A DNA stretch of 64,000 nt, taken from positions 3,197,501 through 3,261,500 of the forward strand of contig NZ_CP087190.1 of NCBI RefSeq assembly GCF_024749165.1. The letters are read 5' to 3'. Both the position numbers and the translations under genes were made by a program. Positions 30,546-39,064 of this stretch are shown here, piece by piece (the stretch's first letter is position 1; each line of letters opens with the position of its first letter). The stretch is from Pseudomonas sp. B21-023 (GTDB lineage: Bacteria > Pseudomonadota > Gammaproteobacteria > Pseudomonadales > Pseudomonadaceae). Under the pieces are notes generated by a model that saw only the letters and a list, made by a program, of their open reading frames with translations, was not told the DNA's origin and searched no databases.

Positions 30546-31264
30546 TACTGCTGATCTCCGATCTGCACCTGCAAGAAGAACGCCCGGACATTACCCGGGC
30601 GTTTCTTGATCTGCTCGACGGCCGCGCCCGCCACGCCAAGGCGCTGTACATCCTCGGCGATTTCTTCGAGGCTTGGATCGGCGACGATGCGATGACGCCC
30701 TTCCAGCAGTCGATCTGCCAGGCCCTGCGCCGGCTGAGCGACAGCGGCACGGCGATCTACCTGATGCACGGCAACCGCGACTTCCTTATCGGCCAGGCGT
30801 TCTGCGACGCCGCGGGCTGCACCCTGCTGGCCGACCCCAGCGTGGTCGAGCTCGGTGGCGAGGCGGTATTGCTGATGCACGGCGACACCCTGTGCACCCG
30901 TGACGTGGCCTACATGAAGCTGCGCCGCTACCTGCGCAACCCGCTGACCCTGTGGATCCTGCGGCACCTGCCGCTGGGCACGCGGCACAAGCTGGCACGC
31001 AAGCTGCGCAGCGAAAGCCGCTCGCAGACACGGATGAAGAGCACCGAGATCGTCGATGTCACCCCCGAGGAAGTGCCCAAGGTGATGGCCGCCCACGGCG
31101 TGCGCACCCTGGTCCACGGCCACACCCATCGGCCGGCGCTGCACAAGCTGGTGGTCGATGGCCAGCCGGCACGGCGTATCGTGCTGGGCGACTGGGACCG
31201 GCGTGGCTGGGCGTTGCAGGTGGATGAACAGGGTTTCCAGCTGGCCCCGTTCGACTTCTCCTGA
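30542..31264 (+). CDS. lpxH: UDP-2,3-diacylglucosamine diphosphatase
   Basis: A 240-residue calcineurin-like phosphoesterase. It cleaves UDP-2,3-diacylglucosamine to lipid X and UMP in lipid A synthesis, at the inner-membrane face. Metal-binding motifs are [28 protein letters not shown] and HGHTHRPA. The start is GTG 30542 within GTGA, overlapping the ppiB stop. A small perfect hairpin follows the stop. Confidence 0.95.
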   Translation: MILLISDLHLQEERPDITRAFLDLLDGRARHAKALYILGDFFEAWIGDDAMTPFQQSICQALRRLSDSGTAIYLMHGNRDFLIGQAFCDAAGCTLLADPSVVELGGEAVLLMHGDTLCTRDVAYMKLRRYLRNPLTLWILRHLPLGTRHKLARKLRSESRSQTRMKSTEIVDVTPEEVPKVMAAHGVRTLVHGHTHRPALHKLVVDGQPARRIVLGDWDRRGWALQVDEQGFQLAPFDFS

Positions 31265-31266
31265 AA

Positions 31267-31289
31267 CATCGCGGGTCTCCCCCGCGATG
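31267..31289. terminator. Stem-loop between convergent lpxH and pvdQ
   Basis: CATCGCGGG pairs perfectly with CCCGCGATG over a five-base loop, right after the lpxH stop and before the pvdQ stop. It may act in both directions. Confidence 0.6.
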
Positions 31290-31301
31290 TCTTCACCGGC
31301 A

Positions 31302-33608
31302 CTATTGGGCGCTGACCACCCGCCCCTTGTCCCGCTCGCTGATCACATACTGCCGATACTGCGGATCAGCCTTGATCTGCGCCTCGGTGAACGGTATCGG
31401 CGCCAGTTGCTTGGCCGCGAAAGCTCGCGTCTGGTCAGCGGCATGCGCCGACGCCCGCTCGCTCGACAGCGAGAAAGCCAGCAGCCCTTGGGCCTGAGGG
31501 CCGTGCTCGGTAAAACTGACCACTTGCAGATAGCTCGAACCACTGACCACCAGGCGCTTGCCCGGCCCTACCGGCACACTGACCATCGCGTTGTAGACGC
31601 CCAACGCCTGCGGCCCGCCGGGCACCGGCGTGCCATCGGCGGCCTGCTGGATCTGCCCCCAACGCTGGTCGGCGGCGATACCGGCCTCCTTCACCTGCGC
31701 CAGCGAGTCCAGCGCCGCTTCGTGCAGCAGCTTGCTCACCGCGGCCTGCTCCACCGCCAGGCCACGAGGCGTGTGCAACGGGTCGGCCGGATCGAACGGC
31801 ACGCGCCAGCTTTGCGGATGCTCGGCCAACGCGCCTGCGATGTTGATGAAATGAACCAGGCCGATGCCGCTATCCTGATCGGCCTTGCCGGTCCACGCCT
31901 GCAGACTGGCACACACCGACTGTATGTCCGCCTCCACGCCCTTGCACCATTGCAACAGGTCCGGCATCAGCAGGCTGGCCTGGTACACCTCGTCATCGAA
32001 CACCATGTGCTGCAGCTCGGCGCTGCCCAGCTTGCCCTTGCCTTGCAGGCGCTGCAGGGCAAAGCGGCTACGCAGGCCCAGGGGCTGGTCGGCACGGCTG
32101 ACCAAGGGCGAGAAGCCGGTCAACGGCTGGGCCGGGTTGGCCATCCACGCCGAATCGTTGGCGTGCTGTACATAATCGCGCCGCTCCAGGCTCGGCAGCA
32201 GGTTGGCCGGGAAGATCCCTGGCTGGGCCGCCTGCGCATCCACCTTCCATTGACAGGCACTGCGCGAGCCGTCGAGCACCACCAGCGGGCCCGATGCGCC
32301 CGGGTTGCTGCACTGTTCCAGCATCCCCTGGTCGACATAGGGCACCACCGACTGATTGAGGTACAAGGCCTGGCCAGCAGCGTCCACTGCCAAGGTGTTG
32401 ACCCAGGGGATGCCCTGCAGCTCGCCCACCGACGCCTTCAGCGCCTGCAGGCTGTCGGCACGGTTGATCCGGTACCACTGCTGCAATACCCGGGTGTTGT
32501 CGAGGTTGGCGTCACGCAGGCTGTAGGCGGCGTGATTGTCCCAATCCAGACGGCCGGGCCATTGCACCACAGGGCCAAACTTCGACAGGTGAATCGTGCG
32601 TTCGACCTGGCTGAGCGTACCGTCCTCACCCTTCACCGTGACCGTTAGCAGCTTGCGCTCCAGCGGCAGCGACTGGCCGTCATACAGGTAGCGGGTGGCG
32701 TCCTTGGGGTCCAGTTGCAGGCGGTAGAGGGTGAAGTGCTTGGAGGTGTCGACCGTGTGGGTCCAGGCCAGGTGCCGGTTGAAACCGATATTGACCACCG
32801 GCAGGCCCGGCAAGGCCGCGCCCATCACATCCAGTTGCCCGGGGATGGTCAACTGCATCTGGTAGAAACGCAGCCCACCGACCCACGGGAAGTGCGGGTT
32901 GGCCAGCAGCAACCCACGGCCATTGGCCGAACGTTCGGCGCCCACGGCCACGGCATTGCTGCCACGCTCGGCGGCGAACTGCGCCTGTCGCGCCAAGGCC
33001 ACGCTGTAGTCGACCGCCGGGCGCTGCGCCGCCAGCTTGGGTGGCGTCGCGGCGACCACGGCCTCGACGAATTGCCCCACACCGCCCTCGGCCAGCAAGC
33101 GCCGGGTCAGCTTGACCAGATCGCGACTGGTGATCGGTCGTAGCCACTCCCCTGCCCCGCACTCGGCCGGCAGCCCCTCGGCCCGTCGTTCACCCAGGGC
33201 ACGGTTGTAGCCGTTGGCATAACCATCAAGCAGGTCGCGCACCGCCACCGGCTGCGCCTTGAGGAAACTGTCTACCGCCGCAGGCTCGTTGAGCCAGGTA
33301 AAGAACAGGTCGCTGGAGAGATTGTCACGCTGCTCGACCGTCTTGCCGTCGGCACCGAAATAGCGGGAGCGCTCGCCATTGACGGTCAGTACTTCGCCAG
33401 CCAGCAGGCACAGGTTGTCCTGGGCATAGGCGTAGCCGATGCCGTAGCCCAGGCCGCGCTCGTCCTTGGCCAGGATGTGCGGCACGCCGAAACTGGTGCG
33501 ACGGATCTGCGCGGAGGCTTCGCCATCGACCTCGCGCGCCTGCAGGGTCAGGCTGGAAGCGACCAGGGCGGCGGCAAGGCCCAGGCGAAACAGGGGAAGA
33601 GGGATCAC
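31302..33608 (-). CDS. pvdQ: Acyl-homoserine lactone acylase PvdQ (pyoverdine maturation)
   Basis: A 768-residue periplasmic Ntn-hydrolase. It removes the fatty acid from the pyoverdine precursor and also cleaves long-chain acyl-homoserine lactones. The self-processing site is GSNAVAVG. Its serine is residue 217 with the chosen start, the same number as the catalytic Ser217 of P. aeruginosa PvdQ. RYFGADG, LLLANPHFPWVGG and FNRHLAWTHTVDTSKHFTLY are close to that protein. The signal peptide ends near LTLQARE. GTG 33608 has GAGGAG at good spacing, and a GTG six bases upstream does not. A TAAAA-N16-CGT box lies at 33669-33646. Confidence 0.93.
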   Translation of the reverse strand: MIPLPLFRLGLAAALVASSLTLQAREVDGEASAQIRRTSFGVPHILAKDERGLGYGIGYAYAQDNLCLLAGEVLTVNGERSRYFGADGKTVEQRDNLSSDLFFTWLNEPAAVDSFLKAQPVAVRDLLDGYANGYNRALGERRAEGLPAECGAGEWLRPITSRDLVKLTRRLLAEGGVGQFVEAVVAATPPKLAAQRPAVDYSVALARQAQFAAERGSNAVAVGAERSANGRGLLLANPHFPWVGGLRFYQMQLTIPGQLDVMGAALPGLPVVNIGFNRHLAWTHTVDTSKHFTLYRLQLDPKDATRYLYDGQSLPLERKLLTVTVKGEDGTLSQVERTIHLSKFGPVVQWPGRLDWDNHAAYSLRDANLDNTRVLQQWYRINRADSLQALKASVGELQGIPWVNTLAVDAAGQALYLNQSVVPYVDQGMLEQCSNPGASGPLVVLDGSRSACQWKVDAQAAQPGIFPANLLPSLERRDYVQHANDSAWMANPAQPLTGFSPLVSRADQPLGLRSRFALQRLQGKGKLGSAELQHMVFDDEVYQASLLMPDLLQWCKGVEADIQSVCASLQAWTGKADQDSGIGLVHFINIAGALAEHPQSWRVPFDPADPLHTPRGLAVEQAAVSKLLHEAALDSLAQVKEAGIAADQRWGQIQQAADGTPVPGGPQALGVYNAMVSVPVGPGKRLVVSGSSYLQVVSFTEHGPQAQGLLAFSLSSERASAHAADQTRAFAAKQLAPIPFTEAQIKADPQYRQYVISERDKGRVVSAQ

Positions 33609-33645
33609 AGGCACTCCTCGTGCTTATCGGGGTCATCCCGAACAG

Positions 33646-33669
33646 ACGAATGGCCAGATGAAAATTTTA
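33646..33669 (-). promoter_or_regulatory. Candidate iron-starvation (PvdS/PfrI) promoter of pvdQ
   Basis: Reading the minus strand, TAAAA (33669-33665), 16 bases and CGT (33648-33646) match the iron-starvation box TAAAT-N16-CGT with one mismatch. It is 37 bases before the pvdQ start. Three similar boxes occur at 42543, 43536 and 45326. Confidence 0.65.
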
Positions 33670-33808
33670 CGTTCGACGCAGTGCTGCAACGTTCTCAACA
33701 GAACGTGTCAGATTTTTTTCACCGAGGGTTGCAGTTTTGTCGAGCTCAAACGTCTTTAGATGTGAGGCACCCATGATTTCGGGACAGTCCACGAAAAGGA
33801 GCATTCAC

Positions 33809-34171
33809 ATGTACAACCCGCAACAATCGCTAGCGGCGCAGCCTGCACCCAGCCAGGCCGCCGCCTCCCAGGAGGAACGCGTGGGCAACGAACAGATCCG
33901 CGAGCTGCTGCGCGCCTACGGCCTGCGCACCAGCCTGATCCGCCTGAAGGTCATCGACGCCCTGCACACCGCCGGCCGCAATGGCCGCAGCATTGGTGTG
34001 CGTGGCGTGCATGCGCAACTCGAGCAGCTGGATATCCCGCTGTCGTTCCTGAGCGTGCGCGAGGTGCTCAAGCGCCTGTGCAGCGAAGGCGTGATCAACC
34101 TGGGCAGCGACAAATGCTACAGCCTGAACCCTCAGGCCCGGGCCGTGCTCGAGCAACCCGCCTCGCGCTGA
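33809..34171 (+). CDS. Fur-like winged-helix protein lacking the metal/dimer domain
   Basis: A 120-residue protein. After a Gln/Ala-rich tail of about 30 residues comes a winged-helix region (LLRAYGLRTSLIRLKVIDAL, then VRGVHAQLEQLDIPLSFLSV and a wing) similar to the DNA-binding half of Fur-family regulators. The His/Cys-rich C-terminal domain that binds iron or zinc and makes the dimer is missing, because the frame ends right after the wing. AAAGGAG sets ATG 33809. It diverges from pvdQ. If it binds DNA, it cannot sense metal in the usual way. Confidence 0.65.
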   Translation: MYNPQQSLAAQPAPSQAAASQEERVGNEQIRELLRAYGLRTSLIRLKVIDALHTAGRNGRSIGVRGVHAQLEQLDIPLSFLSVREVLKRLCSEGVINLGSDKCYSLNPQARAVLEQPASR

Positions 34172-34207
34172 GCGCATGGCCGGCAAGGATATGCCGGCCC
34201 GCCTGCT

Positions 34208-34396
34208 TCAGGGTTTCACCTTGCGCCGCAGGATCCCGTTGATCACCACCACGACCACCGCAATGGCGATGGCGACGTACTGGAATGTCTGCTCGCTGAT
34301 AGTGCCCTGCTTCTGCAGGTAACTTAGGCCAAGCATGATTCCCAGGACCACCAGGATGATCAGGATCGAATATTTCAGGCGCTGCACGTGTGTCAT
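34208..34396 (-). CDS. Small two-helix membrane protein
   Basis: A 62-residue protein with two hydrophobic helices (YSILIILVVLGIMLGLSYL at residues about 9-27 and YVAIAIAVVVVVINGIL at about 40-56) and basic ends (MTHVQRLK, RRKVKP). AAGGAA before ATG 34396 supports the start. A larger in-frame extension upstream has no ribosome site. I do not recognise the family. Convergent with the Fur-like gene. Confidence 0.65.
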   Translation of the reverse strand: MTHVQRLKYSILIILVVLGIMLGLSYLQKQGTISEQTFQYVAIAIAVVVVVINGILRRKVKP

Positions 34397-34840
34397 CGGA
34401 GGTTCCTTGCGACATCGGGGACATGAGGCTCCAGCGGAGCCGACGCCATGATACCTCGGCCGCTTTCCCCTCGCTGCAGTTCCTGCCGGCTCCCAACGCA
34501 GCAATCCCCTCTTTCCTGCCCCTGCCCCACGGTAGCGTCGAGATGCGCCCGTAAGTGCATGTCTAGGTAAGCTACCCACTAAGCCATCATGGAACCCTTT
34601 CTCTAGATGGTTTGGGGCCTGTAGCGCAAGGGTGAAGGCATTTCCTACTTCAAGGAGCCCAATTGCCCGCAAACAACAGACAAGGACGACTACAAACCCC
34701 GGTCCGCTTCGCGCCTAGCGACCCTTTCCGTCGCTGTTCGAAAATCTGGCCACGCCACGCGGACCTCCCCGTGGCAACCCACGCCGCAGCCCATCGGGAC
34801 CTCGGCGCCGGCCAAACCCAATGACGGAAGGAACCATTTC
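34397..34840. other. Gene-free leader of the Mor-like gene
   Basis: About 440 bases without a credible protein gene. It is less GC-rich than the neighbourhood in its middle and ends in a ribosome site (GGAAGGAA) for the next gene. No tRNA or known RNA fold was recognised. It may hold a long 5' leader or scar DNA. Confidence 0.45.
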
Positions 34841-35209
34841 GTGGAAATGCCAGACCTGAGCAACATCGACCTCACCCAACTGCCTCAGTCGCTGCAGGCA
34901 CTGATCGAATGCATCGGTTTGGACAACGCCTACCGGCTGACCCATGCCTTTGGCGGACGCCCCAAGTACATCCCCAAGCATCGCCAACGCACCAAACTGG
35001 CCGATGTGTTGCCGTCCGAAGCGCTCGATGCGCTGATCCAGCGCTTCGCCGGCCTTGCCCTGGAGATCCCCAAGTCCGACCACTTCCAGCGCCAGCTGCG
35101 CAACCAGCAGATCCAGCGGGAGAGCGCCAGCGGGCTGTCACGCAGCCTGCTCGCCGACAAGTATGGGTTGAGCCTGCGACAGATCGGCAACATCCGTCGA
35201 CAGGCGTAG
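34841..35209 (+). CDS. Mor-family (phage Mu middle regulator-like) transcriptional regulator
   Basis: A 122-residue protein of the Mor/C family, named from the phage Mu middle-operon activator. The dimerisation region holds LIECIGLDNAYRLTHAFGGR with KYIPKH, and the C-terminal helix-turn-helix has SLLADKYGLSLRQIGNIRRQA. It starts with GTG 34841 after GGAAGGAA (an ATG two codons later is also possible). No other phage genes are nearby, so it is either a captured single gene or a prophage leftover. The target is unknown. Confidence 0.72.
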   Translation: MEMPDLSNIDLTQLPQSLQALIECIGLDNAYRLTHAFGGRPKYIPKHRQRTKLADVLPSEALDALIQRFAGLALEIPKSDHFQRQLRNQQIQRESASGLSRSLLADKYGLSLRQIGNIRRQA

Positions 35210-35225
35210 CCACGGCAACCTCGAA

Positions 35226-35394
35226 CTACTTTTCGCCGTCCTCGAGCGGTGTGCTCCACAGCACCAGCTCGAGCGCCGCGGCAATCTGGATACGGTGGTC
35301 GGCAAAGGGAATGGGCAGCATGTCCTGGGCGCGCTCCAGGCGCCGGAGCAAGGTATTGCGATGCGTACCCAATACTTCGGCGGTCTGGATCAGA
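35226..35394 (-). pseudogene. 3' fragment of a PucR/CdaR-type regulator gene
   Basis: The last 56 or so codons of a minus-strand frame read IQTAEVLGTHRNTLLRRLER, AQDMLPIPFADHRIQIAAAL and ELVLWSTPLEDGEK before the stop. The HRNTLLxRLE motif is the C-terminal helix-turn-helix of PucR/CdaR regulators. The frame then runs straight into the end of tamB, so the upstream 300 or so residues are missing. The remainder is a scar, not a working gene. Confidence 0.7.
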
Positions 35395-38300
35395 AATCGC
35401 GCTTGTAGAAGATATCCAGCGAGCTGGCCAGGCCGCTGGCGGCTTCCAGGTAGACCTTCTTGCTGAGCTTGTAGCGCAAGGCAATGGTATTGGCCGGCTC
35501 GAACACGCCCACGCCATAGCGCAGGCTCAGGCGCTCGGTGAGGTTGCCGCTGGCCACCACGCTGGTCTTGTTGCCCGTGCCCTGGGTGTCGAGCTGGAAG
35601 TCGTCGATGCCCAGGTTCGAGGCCAGGCCGCCAGTCAGACCGGCGCTGCCCATCAACCCCAGCCCCAGCGCCGCCTCGGCGAGCATGTTGCTGTCTTCGC
35701 CGGAGCTGTTCAGCGGGCGACCCAATACCAGGTAGGACAACGCCTGCTCCTGGCTCATCGCCGGCTCCGAGAACACCTTGGTGGTCGGCTGCTCGGCGCT
35801 GCCGCTCAGGCGGATGCCGGCGATCACGTCGTCGACCTGGCGGATCGCCTCGATGTCCAGGTACGGCTGGTCGATGGGGCCGGCGAACAGCAGCCGCGCG
35901 CGGCGAATGGTCAGCTTCTGCCCGTAGGCGCGGTAGCGTCCATCGGCCAGGCTGAGCTCGCCCCGGGTATCGAGGTTGTCGCCGATATGCACGTGCCCCA
36001 GCAGGTTGGCGGTCAGGCCGAAGCCCTTGAACGACAGTTTTTCGCTGCCGACATCGACATCGATGTCCATCGCCACCGCCATCGCCGGCTTGCCCTGCTC
36101 GGTCTGGTGGCCGACGATCACCGTGTCGTCCGAGACCTTGACCGTCGACGGCGGCAGCTCGCGCACGGTGATCTTGCCCTTGGGCACCTGCACCTTGCCG
36201 GTCACCGCAAGCTTGTCGTCCACCAGGCGAATACTCAGGTCGGGCGCCACTTCCAGCGCCGCGTAGGGCTCGACGCTGACAGGCAGTTGCTGGCCTTGCA
36301 GGCGTAGGTCCATGCCCAGCGCCTGGCCCCAAGTCATATGCCCGGTCAGTTGCCCACGCCCTGCCGCGCCACTGCGCCAGTTGCCGTTCAATTGCACCTG
36401 TTCACCGGCGATCAGCGCCTGCAGCGACAGGTCCTCCAGGCTCACCGGCAACTCCGCGCCGCTGACCTCGCCACCACTCAAGGCCAGGCTACCATTGACC
36501 TGGGGCGCAATCAGGCTGCCGGACAGACGCCCGCTGCCGTTGAGCTGGCCGGCCAGGCGCTCGACCATCGGCAGGAACGGCCGAATGACGGACAGCTCAA
36601 GCCCGGCCAGGCGGAAATCACCGGACAACGGCTTGTTGCGGCCCAGGGGATCAAGGCGGGTGCTCACATTCAACTCGCCCAGGCGCTCGCCTCGGAAGTC
36701 CAGGCGGGTGTCGACCCGGCGTGGCGCCAGGGTGCTGTCCAGGCGCAGCACCTGATAGGGGAAGTCGACCCAGCGGTCCTTGTCGCGTACCCGCAGGGTG
36801 CCGCCGCCGGCATCGACGCGGATACTGCCCTTGGGCCCGCTGGCCGGGATGTCGAGGTTGATGTCGGCGTTGAGCAGGCCCTGCCAGGCGAAGTCCTTGG
36901 GCAGCCACTGCGCCAGGCTGTCCAGCGGGAACTGCTTGAGGTGGTAGCGCAGGCGCGGCTCCGGCGCCAGGCGCTGGTCCTCGCCGCACAGGCTGGCCTG
37001 GCCGGAACGCCAGCAATGGGCGCCGAAATCGAGCTGACCGCTGGCCAGGCGCTGCAGGCGCGCCGGGGCCTGCAACTGCCAGTCCTGGCCGCCGGCCTGG
37101 ATGCGCCCGCTGGCCAGGCGACCACGCCAGTTACCCTTGGCCAAGGCGCCATCCAGCGCCAGGTCGAGCTTGAGTTGCGGGCCGTCGAGGGCCAGGGTGG
37201 CAGCCTGCTGGCGAAGATCGCCCTTGCCTTGCACATCAAGGCTGCCCAGGGCGGTATCACCCACACGGATACCACCGGCCTTGAGCGTCAGTTGGCCGCG
37301 CTGGGCATTGTCCAGCCGGGCATCCAGGTCCAGCCGCTGCACGCGGTTGTCGGCCTGGCCCAGCTGCTGCCCCTGCAGGGTCAGGGTGCCTTGCGGCGCG
37401 GCCAGGGTGCCGGCCAGGTCCAGACGGCCCTTGGCCTGCCCTTGCAGCTGTGGCCAGAGCTGGCCCAGGCGCGGCAGGTCGAGGTCGATTCGCCCGACCA
37501 GGCGCTGCTGCACGCTGGCGCTGCCATTGATGCGGTTGTCGCCCAGCTGCACCGCCAGGCTGCCCAAGGTCCAACGCTCGCCCGCGCCTTCGGCGTCGAC
37601 CTTGACCAGCGCCGGCTGGCCGCGCAGGCGCCCTTTGAGGTCCAACTGAGCCTTGAGCGTCAGTTGCTCGTGCTTCAATTCGCCCTGGCTGCGCAGCGGG
37701 CCGGCCAGGGTGCCGGGCAGCTCCGCCAGCCAGTAGGCCGGGTCCAGGGCCGACAGTTGCAGGTCGACATCCCAGGCCAGGGTGTCGGCGAAACGCACGC
37801 CGACACTGCCGGCGGCCTTGCCCTGCCCGGCGTTGAGCACCAGCTGTGGCAGGCGTACCTGGCCCAAGTCGCCGTCGAACGGGCTGGCCAGGCTGAAGGC
37901 GCCGGCCGGGCCATCCAGGTCGCCGTTGAACACCCCCTTGTAGCTGCCGTCGCGGTACTGCACCTGGGCGTTGAAGCGCTTGAGCGTGACCTGGGGCGCC
38001 GTCTCCAGCGGGTACAGGCGCAACCAGGGGAAGTCCAGCCAGTCGAGGCTGGCATCGGCGCTCAGGCCCTGCTGCCAGTCGGCGCTGGCCTGCAGCTTGA
38101 GGCGCTGCTGGTCACTGGCGTTCAGGTCCAAGGCGTCGAGCCGGGCACCCTTGGCATCGACCTTGCCGGCCAGCACCAGGCCGATGGGCCCTTGCTCGGC
38201 GGGCAGCGTGGCCGAGCCGGACAGTTGATACCCCTTGAGCAAGTCACCCTGGGCATCGAGCCGCAGCTGGTCGAGTTGCAGGGTGTCGGGCAGCTCGGCG

Positions 38301-39064
38301 GCGGGTTTGAAGCTGTCCGCGCGAATGCTCAGGTGGGCCGGCAGGTGCTCGGCCAGGGCCTGCAGCTCACCGCTCAGCCGTGCGTCCAGGTAGCCACTGC
38401 TGGTGGCATCGACGGCAAGGGACTTCTGCAACTCGCCCTTGGCGCTCAACGCCAGTTGCCAAGGCTTGCCATCGACCGCGGGCAGTTGCAGCGTACCTTG
38501 CAACTGCAGCGGCCAGTCGCCTTGGGGCGTAAGGTTGCCCTGCACGTCCAGGCGCAGGTCGTCGCGGCGCAGTTGCAGGCTGTCCACGCGCAGGCCGCTC
38601 GCAGTCCAGTGCGCGGCCAGGCTGAGGTCACCCAGCAGATCGCTGCCATCCAGGCGCAGCTGGCCTACCTTGACCTCGCCCAGCTCGATGGCCAACGGCA
38701 GATTCAGCGTCGGCAGTTGCAGCGGGCCGCTATCGGGCTTGTCCTCGCCCGGGGCGAAGGCCATGTCGATACGCTCGGCCTGCAGACGCTCGACGCACAA
38801 GGTGGCGCGCAGCAGGCAGGCTGGCGACCAGTCCAGTTGCGGGGCCTGCACCTCGACACGGTCTTCGCCCGCCGTCCAGCGCAGTTGGCTGGCCTGCCAA
38901 CTGCCGCCGAGGCGTCCGGAAAAATCGCTGATTTGCAGCCCCGGCACCAGGCCCAGCACCCAGCGGCTGCCGCCCTGGGTACCCAGCACCAGGCCCAGCG
39001 CCAGGACGATCAGCAACAGCAGGCCCAGCAGTGCCAGCAAGATGGGTTTGACTACACGCGTCAC
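35390..39064 (-). CDS. tamB: Translocation and assembly module subunit TamB
   Basis: A 1224-residue inner-membrane-anchored protein of the AsmA/TamB family. It spans the periplasm as a long beta-taco groove. An N-terminal helix (ILLALLGLLLLIVLALGLVL) is followed by about 1000 residues of repetitive beta strands rich in Leu, Gln and Gly. The C-terminal TamB domain includes GDNLDTRGELSLADGRYRAY and RARLLFAGPIDQPYLDIEA. It works with TamA in outer-membrane protein insertion and, in recent work, lipid transport. The GTG start at 39064 overlaps the tamA stop. Confidence 0.95.
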   Translation of the reverse strand: MTRVVKPILLALLGLLLLIVLALGLVLGTQGGSRWVLGLVPGLQISDFSGRLGGSWQASQLRWTAGEDRVEVQAPQLDWSPACLLRATLCVERLQAERIDMAFAPGEDKPDSGPLQLPTLNLPLAIELGEVKVGQLRLDGSDLLGDLSLAAHWTASGLRVDSLQLRRDDLRLDVQGNLTPQGDWPLQLQGTLQLPAVDGKPWQLALSAKGELQKSLAVDATSSGYLDARLSGELQALAEHLPAHLSIRADSFKPAAELPDTLQLDQLRLDAQGDLLKGYQLSGSATLPAEQGPIGLVLAGKVDAKGARLDALDLNASDQQRLKLQASADWQQGLSADASLDWLDFPWLRLYPLETAPQVTLKRFNAQVQYRDGSYKGVFNGDLDGPAGAFSLASPFDGDLGQVRLPQLVLNAGQGKAAGSVGVRFADTLAWDVDLQLSALDPAYWLAELPGTLAGPLRSQGELKHEQLTLKAQLDLKGRLRGQPALVKVDAEGAGERWTLGSLAVQLGDNRINGSASVQQRLVGRIDLDLPRLGQLWPQLQGQAKGRLDLAGTLAAPQGTLTLQGQQLGQADNRVQRLDLDARLDNAQRGQLTLKAGGIRVGDTALGSLDVQGKGDLRQQAATLALDGPQLKLDLALDGALAKGNWRGRLASGRIQAGGQDWQLQAPARLQRLASGQLDFGAHCWRSGQASLCGEDQRLAPEPRLRYHLKQFPLDSLAQWLPKDFAWQGLLNADINLDIPASGPKGSIRVDAGGGTLRVRDKDRWVDFPYQVLRLDSTLAPRRVDTRLDFRGERLGELNVSTRLDPLGRNKPLSGDFRLAGLELSVIRPFLPMVERLAGQLNGSGRLSGSLIAPQVNGSLALSGGEVSGAELPVSLEDLSLQALIAGEQVQLNGNWRSGAAGRGQLTGHMTWGQALGMDLRLQGQQLPVSVEPYAALEVAPDLSIRLVDDKLAVTGKVQVPKGKITVRELPPSTVKVSDDTVIVGHQTEQGKPAMAVAMDIDVDVGSEKLSFKGFGLTANLLGHVHIGDNLDTRGELSLADGRYRAYGQKLTIRRARLLFAGPIDQPYLDIEAIRQVDDVIAGIRLSGSAEQPTTKVFSEPAMSQEQALSYLVLGRPLNSSGEDSNMLAEAALGLGLMGSAGLTGGLASNLGIDDFQLDTQGTGNKTSVVASGNLTERLSLRYGVGVFEPANTIALRYKLSKKVYLEAASGLASSLDIFYKRDF

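Noticed and set aside
34397..34840. tRNA or small RNA gene in the gene-free leader
   Set aside because: The bases GTAGCGCAAGGGTG suggested a tRNA-like arm briefly, but no cloverleaf with a T arm and acceptor stem could be formed.
34690..35083. Minus-strand frames opposite the Mor-like gene and its leader
   Set aside because: They have weak starts and no motifs, and the plus strand encodes the recognisable Mor-family protein with a good ribosome site.
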